Source: Clostridiales bacterium (lineage in GTDB: Bacteria; Bacillota; Clostridia; Oscillospirales; Acutalibacteraceae). From it: DNA of 64,000 nt. The notes under the pieces are model-generated. The model ran no database searches, had not been told where the DNA came from, and saw nothing but the letters and a program-made list of their open reading frames with translations. The stretch is taken from positions 248,001-312,000 of the forward strand of contig DXXG01000007.1 of the NCBI GenBank assembly GCA_019416455.1, given 5' to 3'. This document shows positions 41,172 to 50,800 of this stretch, in pieces (positions within the stretch are counted from its first letter, which is position 1; each line of letters starts with the position of its first letter). Position numbers and translations under genes: made by a program.

Positions 41172-42542
41172 TTATCTCCGACGGTAGCGCTTGCCCGGAC
41201 AGGACTGAGCAAGGCCCATCAGTTCCAACTCTGTCAGGACTCCTAGCACCTTCCCTGAGGAAAGTCCTGCTTTCTCCTCCAGCTGTGCCACGGTCTGAGG
41301 CTCCCGGGTCAACACATTGAGCACGGCGGCCTGTTCCCCGGTCATGGTCAGATGGGTGCCTAAAGAGACATCCCGCTTCTTTCCGGAAACACTCTCAGCT
41401 CCCCTCCGGTACCGCTTGCCCGGACAGGGTTTGGCCAACCCCATCAGTTCCAGCTCTGTCAAAGCGCTCAGCAGTTTCCCGGCGGGCAGTCCTGTCACAT
41501 CTCCCAGTGCCGTCAGGGAACGGGGCTCCTGGTCAAGAGCGTCCAGAACCGCTCTCTGCTCCGGAGTAAAGTCCGAAGTCCCCGAGTCCGCCAAAGCAGG
41601 AACATACTCGCTTTCCTGATCCGGCTCCTCCTGGAACAAGGGGATCACACGGTGGCGGTCCCGGAACCGAAGATCATATTCTTCCAGGATCTCCTCTCCC
41701 TGGCGCACTGCTTTGGCGCCGTCGGCGATCAAGTCCCATCCTCCCGCGAAGGCAGGATCGTCTCTGGGGCCGGGATACACGAACACATCACGGTCCTGGT
41801 TCCTGGCGTGAGTGGCGTACATAGAGGTGCCGCTTTTCCGGGCGGCCTGGATCAGCAACACACCGCAAGCGAGACCGGTGATCAGTCTGTTTCTGGCCTG
41901 GAAGGTGCCGTAGCCCGGCGACTGCTGAGAAAAGTACTCACTGAGCAAAACACCACCCTTGTCCACAATGCTTTCCCGTAAAAAGGCGTTTTGACTCACA
42001 TAGGGACTATTCAAGGCCACCGGCAGGACACTGATAATGGGACCCTGACCGCTCATGGCACCCATGGCCACAGCCGCATCGATGCCCACCGCGCCTCCGG
42101 TGATGACGATCGCTCCCCCGATGGCCAGCTGATAGCCGAACTCCTTGCCCTTTTCCACGGAAGTTTTCTTGGCCTTCCGAGCGCCTACCACCGCGATGGC
42201 AGGCCGGCGGTCCACATCGGGGAGACGGCCTTTTCCATACAATACCGCAGGAGGATCAAAAATATTCTTCAGCGCCTGGGGATAATTCTCGCTCTCCGGG
42301 GTGAGCACCTCCCAGCCTACCCGCAGGGCGTACTCCAACTGTGCCTGGGCCTCTTCCGGAGAAAAGCTGTACAGCGCCGCGGCGTCCTTCTCCCGGATGC
42401 CGTTCAAGGAATTCCACATTCTGGGTCCGCTCTCGCAGAACTCCTCCACGCCACCCGGCAGGCTCCGGTGGATCCTCCAAGGCATGGGGCTGCCCTCTCC
42501 AAAAGCGTGCTGCAGCCAGATCCAATACGCCCGCTTATCCAT
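41172..42542 (-). CDS. dprA: DNA-processing protein DprA
   Basis: A 456-residue DprA/Smf protein that loads RecA on single-stranded DNA in transformation. The Rossmann core has AVVGARKAKKTS, VITGGAVGIDAA, VLLSEYFSQQSPGYGTFQARN and RNRLITGLACGVLLIQAARKSGTS. The C-terminal DNA-binding winged helix is present twice: residues about 320-380 and 400-456 both read like LLTELELMGLAK/QxCPGKRYRR. The duplication also shows in DNA. The ATG at 42542 overlaps the TrmH-like gene end. Confidence 0.94.
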   Translation of the reverse strand: MDKRAYWIWLQHAFGEGSPMPWRIHRSLPGGVEEFCESGPRMWNSLNGIREKDAAALYSFSPEEAQAQLEYALRVGWEVLTPESENYPQALKNIFDPPAVLYGKGRLPDVDRRPAIAVVGARKAKKTSVEKGKEFGYQLAIGGAIVITGGAVGIDAAVAMGAMSGQGPIISVLPVALNSPYVSQNAFLRESIVDKGGVLLSEYFSQQSPGYGTFQARNRLITGLACGVLLIQAARKSGTSMYATHARNQDRDVFVYPGPRDDPAFAGGWDLIADGAKAVRQGEEILEEYDLRFRDRHRVIPLFQEEPDQESEYVPALADSGTSDFTPEQRAVLDALDQEPRSLTALGDVTGLPAGKLLSALTELELMGLAKPCPGKRYRRGAESVSGKKRDVSLGTHLTMTGEQAAVLNVLTREPQTVAQLEEKAGLSSGKVLGVLTELELMGLAQSCPGKRYRRR

Positions 42543-43341
42543 GGAACGCCTCCTTTTCCCTGGTCCGGGCCATCTCCCACAGCAGGATGGTGGCCGCCGC
42601 CGAAGCGTTCAGGGATTCCGCTCTCCCAGCCATGGGGATAGTCACCCGCTCATGACACAGGCCTATGGTCTGGGCAGTCAGGCCGTTGCCCTCGTTGCCG
42701 ATGAACACCGCCCATTTTCCCTTGGAGAATTCCAGTTCCGTCACAGGCAGGGCGGCGCTGTCCGGCACGGTAGCCAAAAGGGTATATCCTTTCTCTTTCA
42801 AGGACGCACACAGGGTCTCCCGGGAGAATTCCCCCACCAGATCCACCCGGAACACTGCCCCCATGGACGCCCGCAGTGTCTTGGGGGAAAGGGGATCACA
42901 GCAGTCCCCCAGCAGATAGGCCCGCCGAAAGCCCAAGGCTTCCGCGGTACGCAGCACTGTCCCCAAGTTTCCCGGATCCTGAAGGTCCTCAAGCACCAGG
43001 GCAAAGGGCTCCTCACCGGCCCCATCTTGAGGCTCCGGCCAGCGGCACTGGCAGAACACCCCCTGGGAGCTCTTGGTGGAAGAGAGCAGCTGTGCCACGT
43101 GGTCCGCTACCTGGTAGCTTTCCCGGCTGGCAGCCACAGTCTCCTCCACATAGGGAGCGTAACGCTTTTTAGCGTTCTCTGTGAAGAAACACCGGAGGAT
43201 CTCCACTCCGGAACGGGCCGCGTCCTGGCAAAGTCTGGCCCCTTCGCAGAGGAATTCCCGCCTTGCCCGGCGCTCCTCCCCTGAGGAAAGCGCCGCCGCT
43301 TCCCGGATGATCTTATTCTGCCGGCTGGTGATGGTCTCCAT
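42535..43341 (-). CDS. TrmH/SpoU-family RNA 2'-O-methyltransferase
   Basis: A 268-residue SPOUT methyltransferase of the TsnR/RlmB type. A substrate-binding N-terminal half (ITSRQNKIIREAAALSS) is followed by the knotted domain with LVLEDLQDPGNLGTVLRTAEALG, IGNEGNGL and IPMAGRAESLNASAAATILLWE. The rRNA or tRNA target is unknown. The ATG at 43341 has GGGGGCGGCG upstream. First gene of the long minus-strand run to rsfS. Confidence 0.93.
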   Translation of the reverse strand: METITSRQNKIIREAAALSSGEERRARREFLCEGARLCQDAARSGVEILRCFFTENAKKRYAPYVEETVAASRESYQVADHVAQLLSSTKSSQGVFCQCRWPEPQDGAGEEPFALVLEDLQDPGNLGTVLRTAEALGFRRAYLLGDCCDPLSPKTLRASMGAVFRVDLVGEFSRETLCASLKEKGYTLLATVPDSAALPVTELEFSKGKWAVFIGNEGNGLTAQTIGLCHERVTIPMAGRAESLNASAAATILLWEMARTREKEAFHG

Positions 43342-43371
43342 CACGCCGCCCCCTTTCCCCTTGATCAGTTT

Positions 43372-43401
43372 GGAAAGGGAGGCCCAACCCTTCGGCCTCC
43401 C
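43372..43401 (-). terminator. Hairpin upstream of the TrmH-like gene
   Basis: Minus-strand GGGAGGCC (43401-43394) pairs with GGCCTCCC (43384-43377), followed by TTTCC. It lies after rplT and the hairpin at 43431, so the two could together end the infC operon. Confidence 0.55.
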
Positions 43402-43430
43402 TAATCTCTTTTTGACGGACATAATAGGAA

Positions 43431-43458
43431 CGCCCAAGGCAATCCCTTGCCTCGGGCG
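43431..43458 (-). terminator. Terminator-like hairpin after rplT
   Basis: Minus-strand CGCCCGAGGCA pairs with TGCCTTGGGCG, 15 bp after the rplT stop. The T-run is weak (TTCCTATTA), so termination may be partial. Confidence 0.55.
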
Positions 43459-43472
43459 CACTTACAGCTTTT

Positions 43473-43826
43473 TTACAGAGCAGCCTTGGCCTTCTCAACC
43501 AGAGCGGTAAAGCCGGCGGGATCGGCGATAGCGATCTCGGAGAGCATCTTCCGGTTCAGGGTGATGCCAGCCTTCTTCAGACCGTTCATGAAGGTGGAGT
43601 AGTTGATGTCGTTCATACGGCAGGCCGCGGAAATGCGGGTGATCCACAGACGGCGGAAATCACGCTTGCGCTGCTTCCGGCCAATGAAAGCGTAGTTGCC
43701 GGACTTCATCACGGCCTGTTTGGCCATTTTAAAGTGACGGCTCTTGGCGCCCCAATAGCCCTTAGCGAGCTTCAAAATCTTCTTTCTTCTCTTGCGCGTC
43801 ATCATTGCGCCCTTAACTCTAGCCAT
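43473..43826 (-). CDS. rplT: 50S ribosomal protein L20
   Basis: A 117-residue basic protein, MARVKGAMMTRKRRKKIL at the start and INYSTFMNGLKKAGI in the C-terminal half. Standard L20 length. Downstream of rpmI; in Bacillus L20 represses its own operon by binding the mRNA leader. Confidence 0.98.
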   Translation of the reverse strand: MARVKGAMMTRKRRKKILKLAKGYWGAKSRHFKMAKQAVMKSGNYAFIGRKQRKRDFRRLWITRISAACRMNDINYSTFMNGLKKAGITLNRKMLSEIAIADPAGFTALVEKAKAAL

Positions 43827-43928
43827 TCCTGTACCATCCTTTCTTATGGTGAAGCAAAGTGATAATCCTTGTTTTTAGGGGCCGGGCATAAGCCTATCGC
43901 CCTGCCTTCCCCGAGAGAGAACCCTTCC

Positions 43929-44132
43929 TTATTTGTAGGGCAGCATCCGCTTGATAGCGGCCTCGTTGGTGTGGTCAGCAACGGTGGTGCCGCGGGCATG
44001 ACGCTTGGTCTTGGGAGTCTTGCCGTGGCCGTTGGCCAGGTGGCTCATATAAGCATGGGCACGGATGACCTTTCCGTTCTTGGAGAGCTTAAAGCGCTTC
44101 TTGGCGCCGCTGTGAGTTTTCAGTTTCGGCAT
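43929..44132 (-). CDS. rpmI: 50S ribosomal protein L35
   Basis: A 67-residue basic protein starting MPKLKTHSGAKKRFKLS, the L35 hallmark. Between infC and rplT; about 100 bp of leader separates it from rplT. Confidence 0.98.
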   Translation of the reverse strand: MPKLKTHSGAKKRFKLSKNGKVIRAHAYMSHLANGHGKTPKTKRHARGTTVADHTNEAAIKRMLPYK

Positions 44133-44168
44133 TTTGCGTTCCTCCTAATAGGGTATTTTGAAACAACA

Positions 44169-44687
44169 TTATTTGGCTGGCTTGGGAGCAAGGAACATCA
44201 GCATGGTGCGGCCCTCCAACTTGGCGGGCTTCTCCACGTTGGCCACCTCGCTCATCGCGTCGGCAAAGCGGCGCATGATCTCCAACCCCAGCTCGGGGTG
44301 ACCCATCTCCCTGCCGCGAAACCGGATCGATGCCTTGACCTTGTTGCCTTCGGAAATGAACCGGACGGCGTGGTTTTTCTTGGTCTCAAAATCGTGGGTG
44401 TCGATATTGAGGGAAAGGCGGACCTCTTTGATCTCAACGACACGCTGGTTCTTTCTCGCTTCCTTTTCCCGCTTGGCCTGTTCAAAGCGGAACTTGCCGT
44501 AGTCGATGATCTTGCACACCGGCGGGTTTGCCTGGGGAGCGATCTTCACCAGGTCCAGATTTTTCTGCTCCGCGATCTCCATGGCCTGACGCAGGGACAT
44601 GATGCCCAGCTGGGAGCCGTCGGAATCGATGACACGAAGCTCCTTATCCCGGATTTGTTCGTTGATCTGCAGTTCCTTGTTGCTAAT
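44169..44687 (-). CDS. infC: Translation initiation factor IF-3
   Basis: A 172-residue IF-3 with the N-terminal motif ISNKELQINEQIRDKELRVID and the C-terminal KASIRFRGREMGH. The start looks like ATT at 44687: GGAGGTG lies 7 nt before it and the protein then begins with the Ile-Ser of other Firmicutes IF-3 proteins. ATG (44702) and GTG codons upstream are in frame but have no ribosome site. AUU starts in infC let IF-3 reject its own start and so limit its synthesis, as known in other bacteria. Confidence 0.95.
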   Translation of the reverse strand: MSNKELQINEQIRDKELRVIDSDGSQLGIMSLRQAMEIAEQKNLDLVKIAPQANPPVCKIIDYGKFRFEQAKREKEARKNQRVVEIKEVRLSLNIDTHDFETKKNHAVRFISEGNKVKASIRFRGREMGHPELGLEIMRRFADAMSEVANVEKPAKLEGRTMLMFLAPKPAK

Positions 44688-44753
44688 GGGTAGCACCTCC
44701 ATCACTCGTTGTTCTCAAGCTGTTTTGCAAAACCGGCGACAGGTTTTCCTCAG

Positions 44754-44790
44754 GGAAAAACCAAAAGCGGGCAGAATTCCTTCTGCCCGC
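44754..44790 (-). promoter_or_regulatory. Attenuator in the infC leader (probable L20 leader)
   Basis: Within the roughly 235-nt leader between the promoter and infC, minus-strand GCGGGCAGAA pairs with TTCTGCCCGC, followed by TTTTGGTTTTT. A strong intrinsic terminator inside a leader before the gene is the layout of the Firmicutes L20 leader, where L20 binding favours termination. The L20 binding fold itself was not modelled. A GGAGCC/GGCTCC hairpin lies near the 5' end (44894-44908). Confidence 0.75.
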
Positions 44791-44929
44791 AAATCAACGC
44801 CCCATCAAAAGCCTTTCCTCAAGACTTCTACGCAGGACCAGTCCAAGACCGTCCCTGGGATATTGACCTGTGTCAGACAGAACTGCACGGGTGGGAGCCG
44901 CCGGCTCCGCTTTGTTTTACCGAGAAAAT

Positions 44930-44958
44930 ATTATAAACGCTGAACGCTCCTCTGTCAA
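44930..44958 (-). promoter_or_regulatory. Consensus SigA promoter of infC-rpmI-rplT
   Basis: Minus-strand TTGACA (44958-44953), exactly 17 bp, TATAAT (44935-44930): a perfect match. It starts a leader of about 235 nt. Confidence 0.92.
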
Positions 44959-45015
44959 GAGGAATCCCGCATTTTCCCGCGGAAATTTTCCAGCACAGGC
45001 CACAAATCCCTCGCC
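44959..45015. other. Short non-coding stretch between array and promoter
   Basis: I see no gene, repeat copy or clear signal in these 57 bases. They separate the infC promoter from the 85-bp array. Confidence 0.4.
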
Positions 45016-45300
45016 CATGGCGCGACTCGACTCCAGCATCACGCTGGCGGCGCGGACGTGCGCTGACGCCCTTCACAGCGCGGGCCGAAAGCCCGCCGCC
45101 CATGGCGCGACTCGGGTCCAGCGTCACGCTGGCGGCGCGGACGCGCACCGACGCCCTTCACAGCGCGGGCCGAAAGCCCGCCGCCCATGGCGCGACTCGG
45201 GTCCAGCGTCACGCTGGCGGCGCGGACGTGCGCTGATGCCCCACACAGCCCGAGCGAAGCGAGCGGCCATTGGCGCGACTCGGGTCCAGCGTCACGCTGG
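45016..45300. repeat. 85-bp tandem repeat array with nested palindromes
   Basis: Three near-identical units of 85, 85 and 82 bp and a 33-bp partial unit (starts 45016, 45101, 45186, 45268). Each begins CATGGCGCGACTCG. Two inner inverted repeats recur: CCAGCGTCACGCTGG and, in the first two units, GCGGGC/GCCCGC with a 5-base centre. The array ends right at the beta-mannosidase stop codon. It is not a CRISPR: there are no unique spacers. ORFs through it lie in several frames and are not supported. Confidence 0.9.
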
Positions 45301-47730
45301 TTAGTGGATGTCGTAGACGCTGCGCAACCGCAGGTTTTCCGGCTTGCCGGAAAGGATCTTCACCCGGGTCTCGCCAGCGTTCATGTCGAAATAGTTGTCG
45401 GACAGGAGCAGATCCTCATTCTCGTTCTGGATCTCCACACTCTTGGCGTAAGCCTTTGCGGTGACCACGATCTCGTCGCCTTCCACACGGCAGGCCAGCT
45501 GAGGATCCTCATACCGGAAATACTTGGGCATGGAGAAGATCACCGTGCCGCCGGAAATCCGCTTGCCGCCTTCGTACAGGTCGTAGCTCACATAGTCCCG
45601 GAAAATGTCCACATCGGGCAGCTCTACCTTGTCCAGCCACACACTGGTGAGAGCCGGCACCGTCAGAGAGATGGTCTCTTCACGCTGGATATTTCCCTGG
45701 CTGTCCCGCAGCGCCCATTTGACGATACAAGCCCGCTCCTGCATGGTCTCGTTGGAGACGGACAAGCGGATGCTCTTTTCCATGTCGTAGGGCTCGGCGT
45801 TTATGTTGGGCTCCTGGGAGAGCATGCCCTCCTCGCAGCAGGAGAGCAGCACCGGAGCGAAGAACCGCTTGGCGTAGTAGTGGAGCGCTTTCCACCGGCC
45901 GGTGTAGTCGATGGACGCCCAAGAAGCCACAGGCCAGCAGTCGTTGAGCTGCCAGTACACAGCGCCCATGCACACCCCGCGGATCCGCCGGAAATGTTCC
46001 ACACCATAGCGGATAGCGTCCGCCTGGAGCAGCTGGGAGGCGTAAAGAGTGGTCTCAAAGCTGGTGGGATACAGGTACATCTGCTGCAAATAGGACATGG
46101 TGAGCATGCTGCCACGGGCGCACCGCTGATGCTTCTCCATCACGTAGGAGAACAGGTTCCGGTCCTGAGGCTCGGTGAAGGTCTCCACGGTCTTCATGCA
46201 GGGCAGGCTCTCGAACCCGAACTCGGAAAGATACCGGAACTGATGCTGCCGGTAAGCCGCGAAAGGCAGCTGGCCGTGCCACACGGACCAGTAATGCACG
46301 TCGCCCCGGGTGGGATCGTTGGGCTCGTCAAAAGCACCGCCGCTGGAAGGGCTGGCGGGCCAGTAGAAGGTGTCCGGATCCATGGTGAGCAGCACCTCGG
46401 GGATCAGGTACTCGTACATGCGGATGTAGTCCGCTTTCTGCCGTTTGTTCAGCACCCACTCGCCCTGATCCACGAACATTTCCATTTCATTGTTGCCGCA
46501 CCACAGTCCCAGAGAGGCGTGATGACGCAGCCGGCGCACGTTGTCCTTTACTTCCTCCCGGATGTTCTTGGCGAAATCGGGAGTCAGATTGTACACGGCG
46601 CAAGCGAACATGAAGTCCTGCCACACCATCAGGCCCAGCTCGTCGCAGGCGTCGTAAAAAGCGTCGTCAGGATAATAGCCGCCGCCCCATACACGGACGC
46701 AGTTGAAGTTGGCCGCTGTGCACTGCTCAAGCAAGTGCCGGGTACGTTCCGGATTGATCCGGGACAGGATGTTGTCCTCGGGGATATAGTCGGCGCCCAT
46801 GGCGAAGATCTTCACCCCGTTCACCTCATGGGCAAAGCTCTCCCCGTACTGGTCCTTCTCCCGGGAAACGGTCATGGTCCGCAGACCAATACGCCGTTGC
46901 CAGGAATCCACCTCCACACCGTCCAGTAAGGCAGTGACCTTTACCGTGTAAAGGGGCTGGTCTCCATAGCCGTGGGGCCACCACAGCTGGGGATGCTCGA
47001 TGAGGATCTCCCGGGGAGAATCCTCATAACGGGAGACATTCCCCTCGGGATCAGTCACCTCTGCGGTATAGGTGAGCTTTCCGCCGTCGGTGTAAGTAAA
47101 TTCCGGCTCCAAGTTCAAAGTGACCCGGCCATTAGAATGGCGTTGCCGGATGAGCACGGATTCCAGTTTTCCGCCCTTCACTCCCAGCAGGTACACCGGC
47201 CGCCAGAGGCCGGCGTCAGGCAGATGGGGACCCCAGTCCCAGCCGAACATACAGTGAGCCTTCCGCAGATTTGCAAAGCCCTTCATAGCGTCGGAGCTGC
47301 CTTCGGCAGGGTTCTCCTTATACTTTTCCCGGATCCACTTGGTGGGGGAATAGAACTTCACCTCTAACCAGTTTTCTCCGGGCTTTAAAATGCCCGCCAC
47401 ATCATATTCGAAGGTGCGGTGCATGTTTTCCACATGCTCCAGCAGTACCCCGTTGAGTCGGATATCCGCCACGGTATCCACGCCCTCAAAACGCAGTACC
47501 TGATGAGGGCAGTCCAGAATCCCCTCCGCCGGGGTGAACGTCTCACTGTACAGGTAGTCGTTCTCCATCAGGGCAAGGGCTTCCAACTCGTTATCACGAT
47601 AGTAGGGATCCTTCATTTTGCCCGCCGCCAGCAGGTCGGCGTAAACGGACCCGGGCACCTTGGCAGGGATCTTCTCTCCCTGGCCGGGCGCGGTCAGCGT
47701 CCATTGTTCGGTCAGCTTTTGTACGATCAT
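45301..47730 (-). CDS. Beta-mannosidase, GH2
   Basis: An 809-residue glycosidase that removes beta-linked mannose from oligosaccharides such as N-glycan cores. The GH2 layout is present: sugar-binding domain, immunoglobulin-like domain, then a TIM barrel with acid/base Glu in CGNNEMEMF (about residues 415-423) and nucleophile Glu in RYLSEFGFES (about 510). FGWDWGPHLPDAGLWRPV is typical of beta-mannosidases. There is no signal peptide, so it acts in the cytoplasm. ATG at 47730 follows GGGAGG. Its 3' end abuts the 85-bp array. Confidence 0.95.
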   Translation of the reverse strand: MIVQKLTEQWTLTAPGQGEKIPAKVPGSVYADLLAAGKMKDPYYRDNELEALALMENDYLYSETFTPAEGILDCPHQVLRFEGVDTVADIRLNGVLLEHVENMHRTFEYDVAGILKPGENWLEVKFYSPTKWIREKYKENPAEGSSDAMKGFANLRKAHCMFGWDWGPHLPDAGLWRPVYLLGVKGGKLESVLIRQRHSNGRVTLNLEPEFTYTDGGKLTYTAEVTDPEGNVSRYEDSPREILIEHPQLWWPHGYGDQPLYTVKVTALLDGVEVDSWQRRIGLRTMTVSREKDQYGESFAHEVNGVKIFAMGADYIPEDNILSRINPERTRHLLEQCTAANFNCVRVWGGGYYPDDAFYDACDELGLMVWQDFMFACAVYNLTPDFAKNIREEVKDNVRRLRHHASLGLWCGNNEMEMFVDQGEWVLNKRQKADYIRMYEYLIPEVLLTMDPDTFYWPASPSSGGAFDEPNDPTRGDVHYWSVWHGQLPFAAYRQHQFRYLSEFGFESLPCMKTVETFTEPQDRNLFSYVMEKHQRCARGSMLTMSYLQQMYLYPTSFETTLYASQLLQADAIRYGVEHFRRIRGVCMGAVYWQLNDCWPVASWASIDYTGRWKALHYYAKRFFAPVLLSCCEEGMLSQEPNINAEPYDMEKSIRLSVSNETMQERACIVKWALRDSQGNIQREETISLTVPALTSVWLDKVELPDVDIFRDYVSYDLYEGGKRISGGTVIFSMPKYFRYEDPQLACRVEGDEIVVTAKAYAKSVEIQNENEDLLLSDNYFDMNAGETRVKILSGKPENLRLRSVYDIH

Positions 47731-47794
47731 AAGTTTCCTCCCTCCGGTCGTACCGGATCTTCGCTGTTTTTAGACCCAAATGGTCCTTTGCATC

Positions 47795-47822
47795 ATAGTA
47801 GCACAGCGTACGGGAATGTCAA
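47795..47822 (-). promoter_or_regulatory. SigA promoter of the beta-mannosidase gene
   Basis: Minus-strand TTGACA (47822-47817), 16 bp, TACTAT (47800-47795). The -35 overlaps the addA stop codon. Confidence 0.65.
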
Positions 47823-50800
47823 TGGACGATTCTTGCTTTTTTCATCTCACAGGCGCTGGATCGATTCAACCAGGTGGAATAAAGGATCAATTCCCCCACC
47901 GGCAGCCCGGAGACTTCCTCCATGGCCGCTCCATACAGCCGCAGCTGAGTCTCGTAACGTTCCCAAAGTTCCTCCATAGATCGTACCCGGTCCGTTTTGA
48001 AATCGATGATATGAAGTTTCCCATCCTCCAGGAAAGTGCAGTCCACCGCGCCTTGGAGGATCACTTCTTCCCTGGTGTCTCCCAAGTCAGGTTCCGCCAA
48101 AGAAGCGGGGATCACCGCTGTGAACCTTCGCTCCTTTTCCACTTCCGAAGAAGCCAGCACTCGCTGGCCCAAGGAGCTCTCCAAAAAGGCTTGCACCCGT
48201 TCCAAATCCACTACTGCTCCTTGTTCGGGAGTGAGCAGGGCCATTTCCACCAGCCGATCCCGCTCCTTTTCCGGGTGGTCCAAGGCGGCGGAGAAATCGG
48301 CGAACTGCATGAAAGCGTGGAGGGCCGTGCCCCGTTCCGCCGGGGTCATGCCCTGCTCTCCCAGCCACGCGGGCCGGGACAGGGTGATCTCCCGGCTGCC
48401 GTCCTGCTGGGCGGCCAGTTTGGATGCCGCCACTTTGGCTGGGATCTGAGCCGCTTTCTCATAGGGATACACATAGGCTATCCGCTCCCGCAGCCGATGG
48501 TACAGCTCCATGTCCGGGTCCTCCGGTGCAGACAGCTGGGGTTGTTTCTGCTCCTCTTGGGGCTGATAATCGCTGAATCCCATCTTCCAGGGAGTGTAGT
48601 CCTCCCAGAACACACAGCTTGCCGGCGCGCCTGTCTCCTGGCGAAGTTTCGCCCCGTCCGGATGGCACAGGGCGCACAGCAGCAACCACTGAGCGGCGTT
48701 CTTCCCCCGGCGCACTGTAAAGGGGGCCGGCCCCTGTTCTGTTAGCTCCATGGCCAGTTTCTCTGCGGTACGGGCAGGATCTTCCCAGGAGCTGACTAAG
48801 ATCAGCTTCTCCTTGGCCCGGGTCAGGGCCACGTAGAGGATGCGCATCTCCTCGGCGGAGGAGGAACGGCTTGTCTCCAAGTCGATGGCCTCCCGGGCTG
48901 TGGTAGTAAATCTGGCGGAGCGTTTCCGGTCCCGCAGCTTCACTCCCAAGCCCAGTTCCGGGTGCAGGAGGATCTCCGCCCGCTGATCCGTGACAAAATT
49001 CCGCCCACACCCCGCCACGATACACACAGGGAACTCCAAGCCCTTGGACTTGTGGATACTCATTACCGTCACGGCGTTCCGGTCCTCGGGAGCCAGTTCC
49101 GCTGCCTGGAGGTCGGAATTATTCTGTTTGAGCCTGTCCAAAAACCTGACGAATCCGGACGCTCCGTGATACCCGGAACTCTCGTAGTCTCGTGCGTACT
49201 TTTCCAAAAGCCGAAGGTTCGCCAGCCGTTCCTCTCCGTTCTCCATGGAAAGGACCATGTCCGGGTAGCCTGTTTTGCTGTATAAGTAATTGAGGAAAGC
49301 GTCGGAAGCCATGGTTGCCGCTACCGCGCGATACCTGCCGATCTCCTCCACCACCTGCTTGCAGCGAGGATCCGTCTCCGCTCCCCGAAGCAGAGAGATG
49401 TACACCGGCACGTCACGGCTCTCCCTCCGCAGCCGGGCTGCGTCGTCCGCGGTGAAGCCGTACAGGGGACTCATGAGCACCGACAGCAAGGGGATATCCT
49501 GGTTGGGGTTGTCGATGATCCGCAAAAGCGACAACATCACCCCGATCTCCGGGGCCTTGAAAAAGCCCCCCGCCACGGAAGCCCTAGCAGGAATTCCCCG
49601 AGCCTGAAGCTGCTGGGCGTAGGCGTGGGCGTACTGGTTGGCGCTGCGCAGCAAGATACAGAAATCCCCGTAGTTGGCAGGGCGTTCCCCCTCCTTATCG
49701 GTGACGGTGAAGCCTCCTTCTACCAGCTCCCGGATCCGCTGAGCGATCCAGGCGCCTTCCGCCTCCTCTGCCGGCACCCCGCCACTGCGGGAAATAAATT
49801 GCAGCTCCGTCTCGCAGCCTTCCTTGGGGGCGTAATCCGCGCCGCAGACCAGCCGGTCCTCCTGGGTGTAATCCATGTCGCCGGCCTCCTTGGTCATCAG
49901 CCGGGAAAACACGAAGTTCACCGTGTCGGTCACCTCTTTACGAGAGCGGAAATTCCGGTCCAACACGATGGAGGCTGGGTATTGGTCTTTCTGCCGGTCA
50001 TACTTTTCAAAGGCTTCCCGGCAGCGAAGGAAGATCTCCGGCATGGCCCGGCGGAATCCGTAAATACTCTGCTTCACGTCTCCCACCATAAACAGGTTTT
50101 TCCCCTCTTTCGACACTGCCCTGAACAGGGAATCCTGGACCTCGTTGATGTCCTGGTACTCGTCGATCATGATCTCGTCAAAGCGGGCGGACACTTCCAG
50201 CGCCGCCTGAGTGGGAGAGCCGTCCTCCTCCAAAAACAGCCGGATGGCCTCGTGCTCCAAATCGCTGTAATCCAGAAAATTCCCTGCCCGTTTCTTCTCC
50301 CGATACCGCTGGGAAAAGGCCAGGGTCAGTTCCTGAAGGCTTTTTACCAAAGGCGCCGTCTGGGCGGTCTCCCAGGCGCAGTCTTCCCGGCTGGCGGAAA
50401 AGTATTTCCCCAGCTCCTTGGCCGTCCGCTTGGCCTCCTCCCGAAAGGCTTCCAGACGCTGCTTCAAGGGGTCCCCGTCATAGCCCCTCAGTGCTCCCCG
50501 GCGGGCGGGAGAAAATCCCGCCACCGCCTGGCACAGACCGTCCCAGTCACCGGCAGAAGCCAGTTCTCCCATGGTCACGAAAGCCTGACGATCCTTTTCC
50601 AAAGCGGGAGCGTAGGCCCCCTCCACCGCCAGATCCTCCCGGCACTCCTCTAGGGCACGGGCCAGCAGACCGACACAGTGATTGATCCCCTCCTGGGCGT
50701 ATTCCAAGATCACCCGCTCCCAAGGGGAAGGACCGCTCTGCTCCTTCTCCGGGAAGTACATGGCCACCTTTTCCGAAAGCCACCGCTCCGGGAAGGGATG

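Noticed and set aside
43342..43461. Longer N-terminus of the TrmH-like protein
   Set aside because: The extra codons come from the terminator hairpins after rplT and lack a ribosome site; the ATG at 43341 fits the family start.
45016..45300. CRISPR array
   Set aside because: Units are about 85 bp, contiguous and without unique spacers, and no cas genes are present.
44870..45304. Arginine/alanine-rich plus-strand frames through the 85-bp array
   Set aside because: They run through tandem DNA in more than one frame and lack ribosome sites; the period of 85 shifts frame at each copy.
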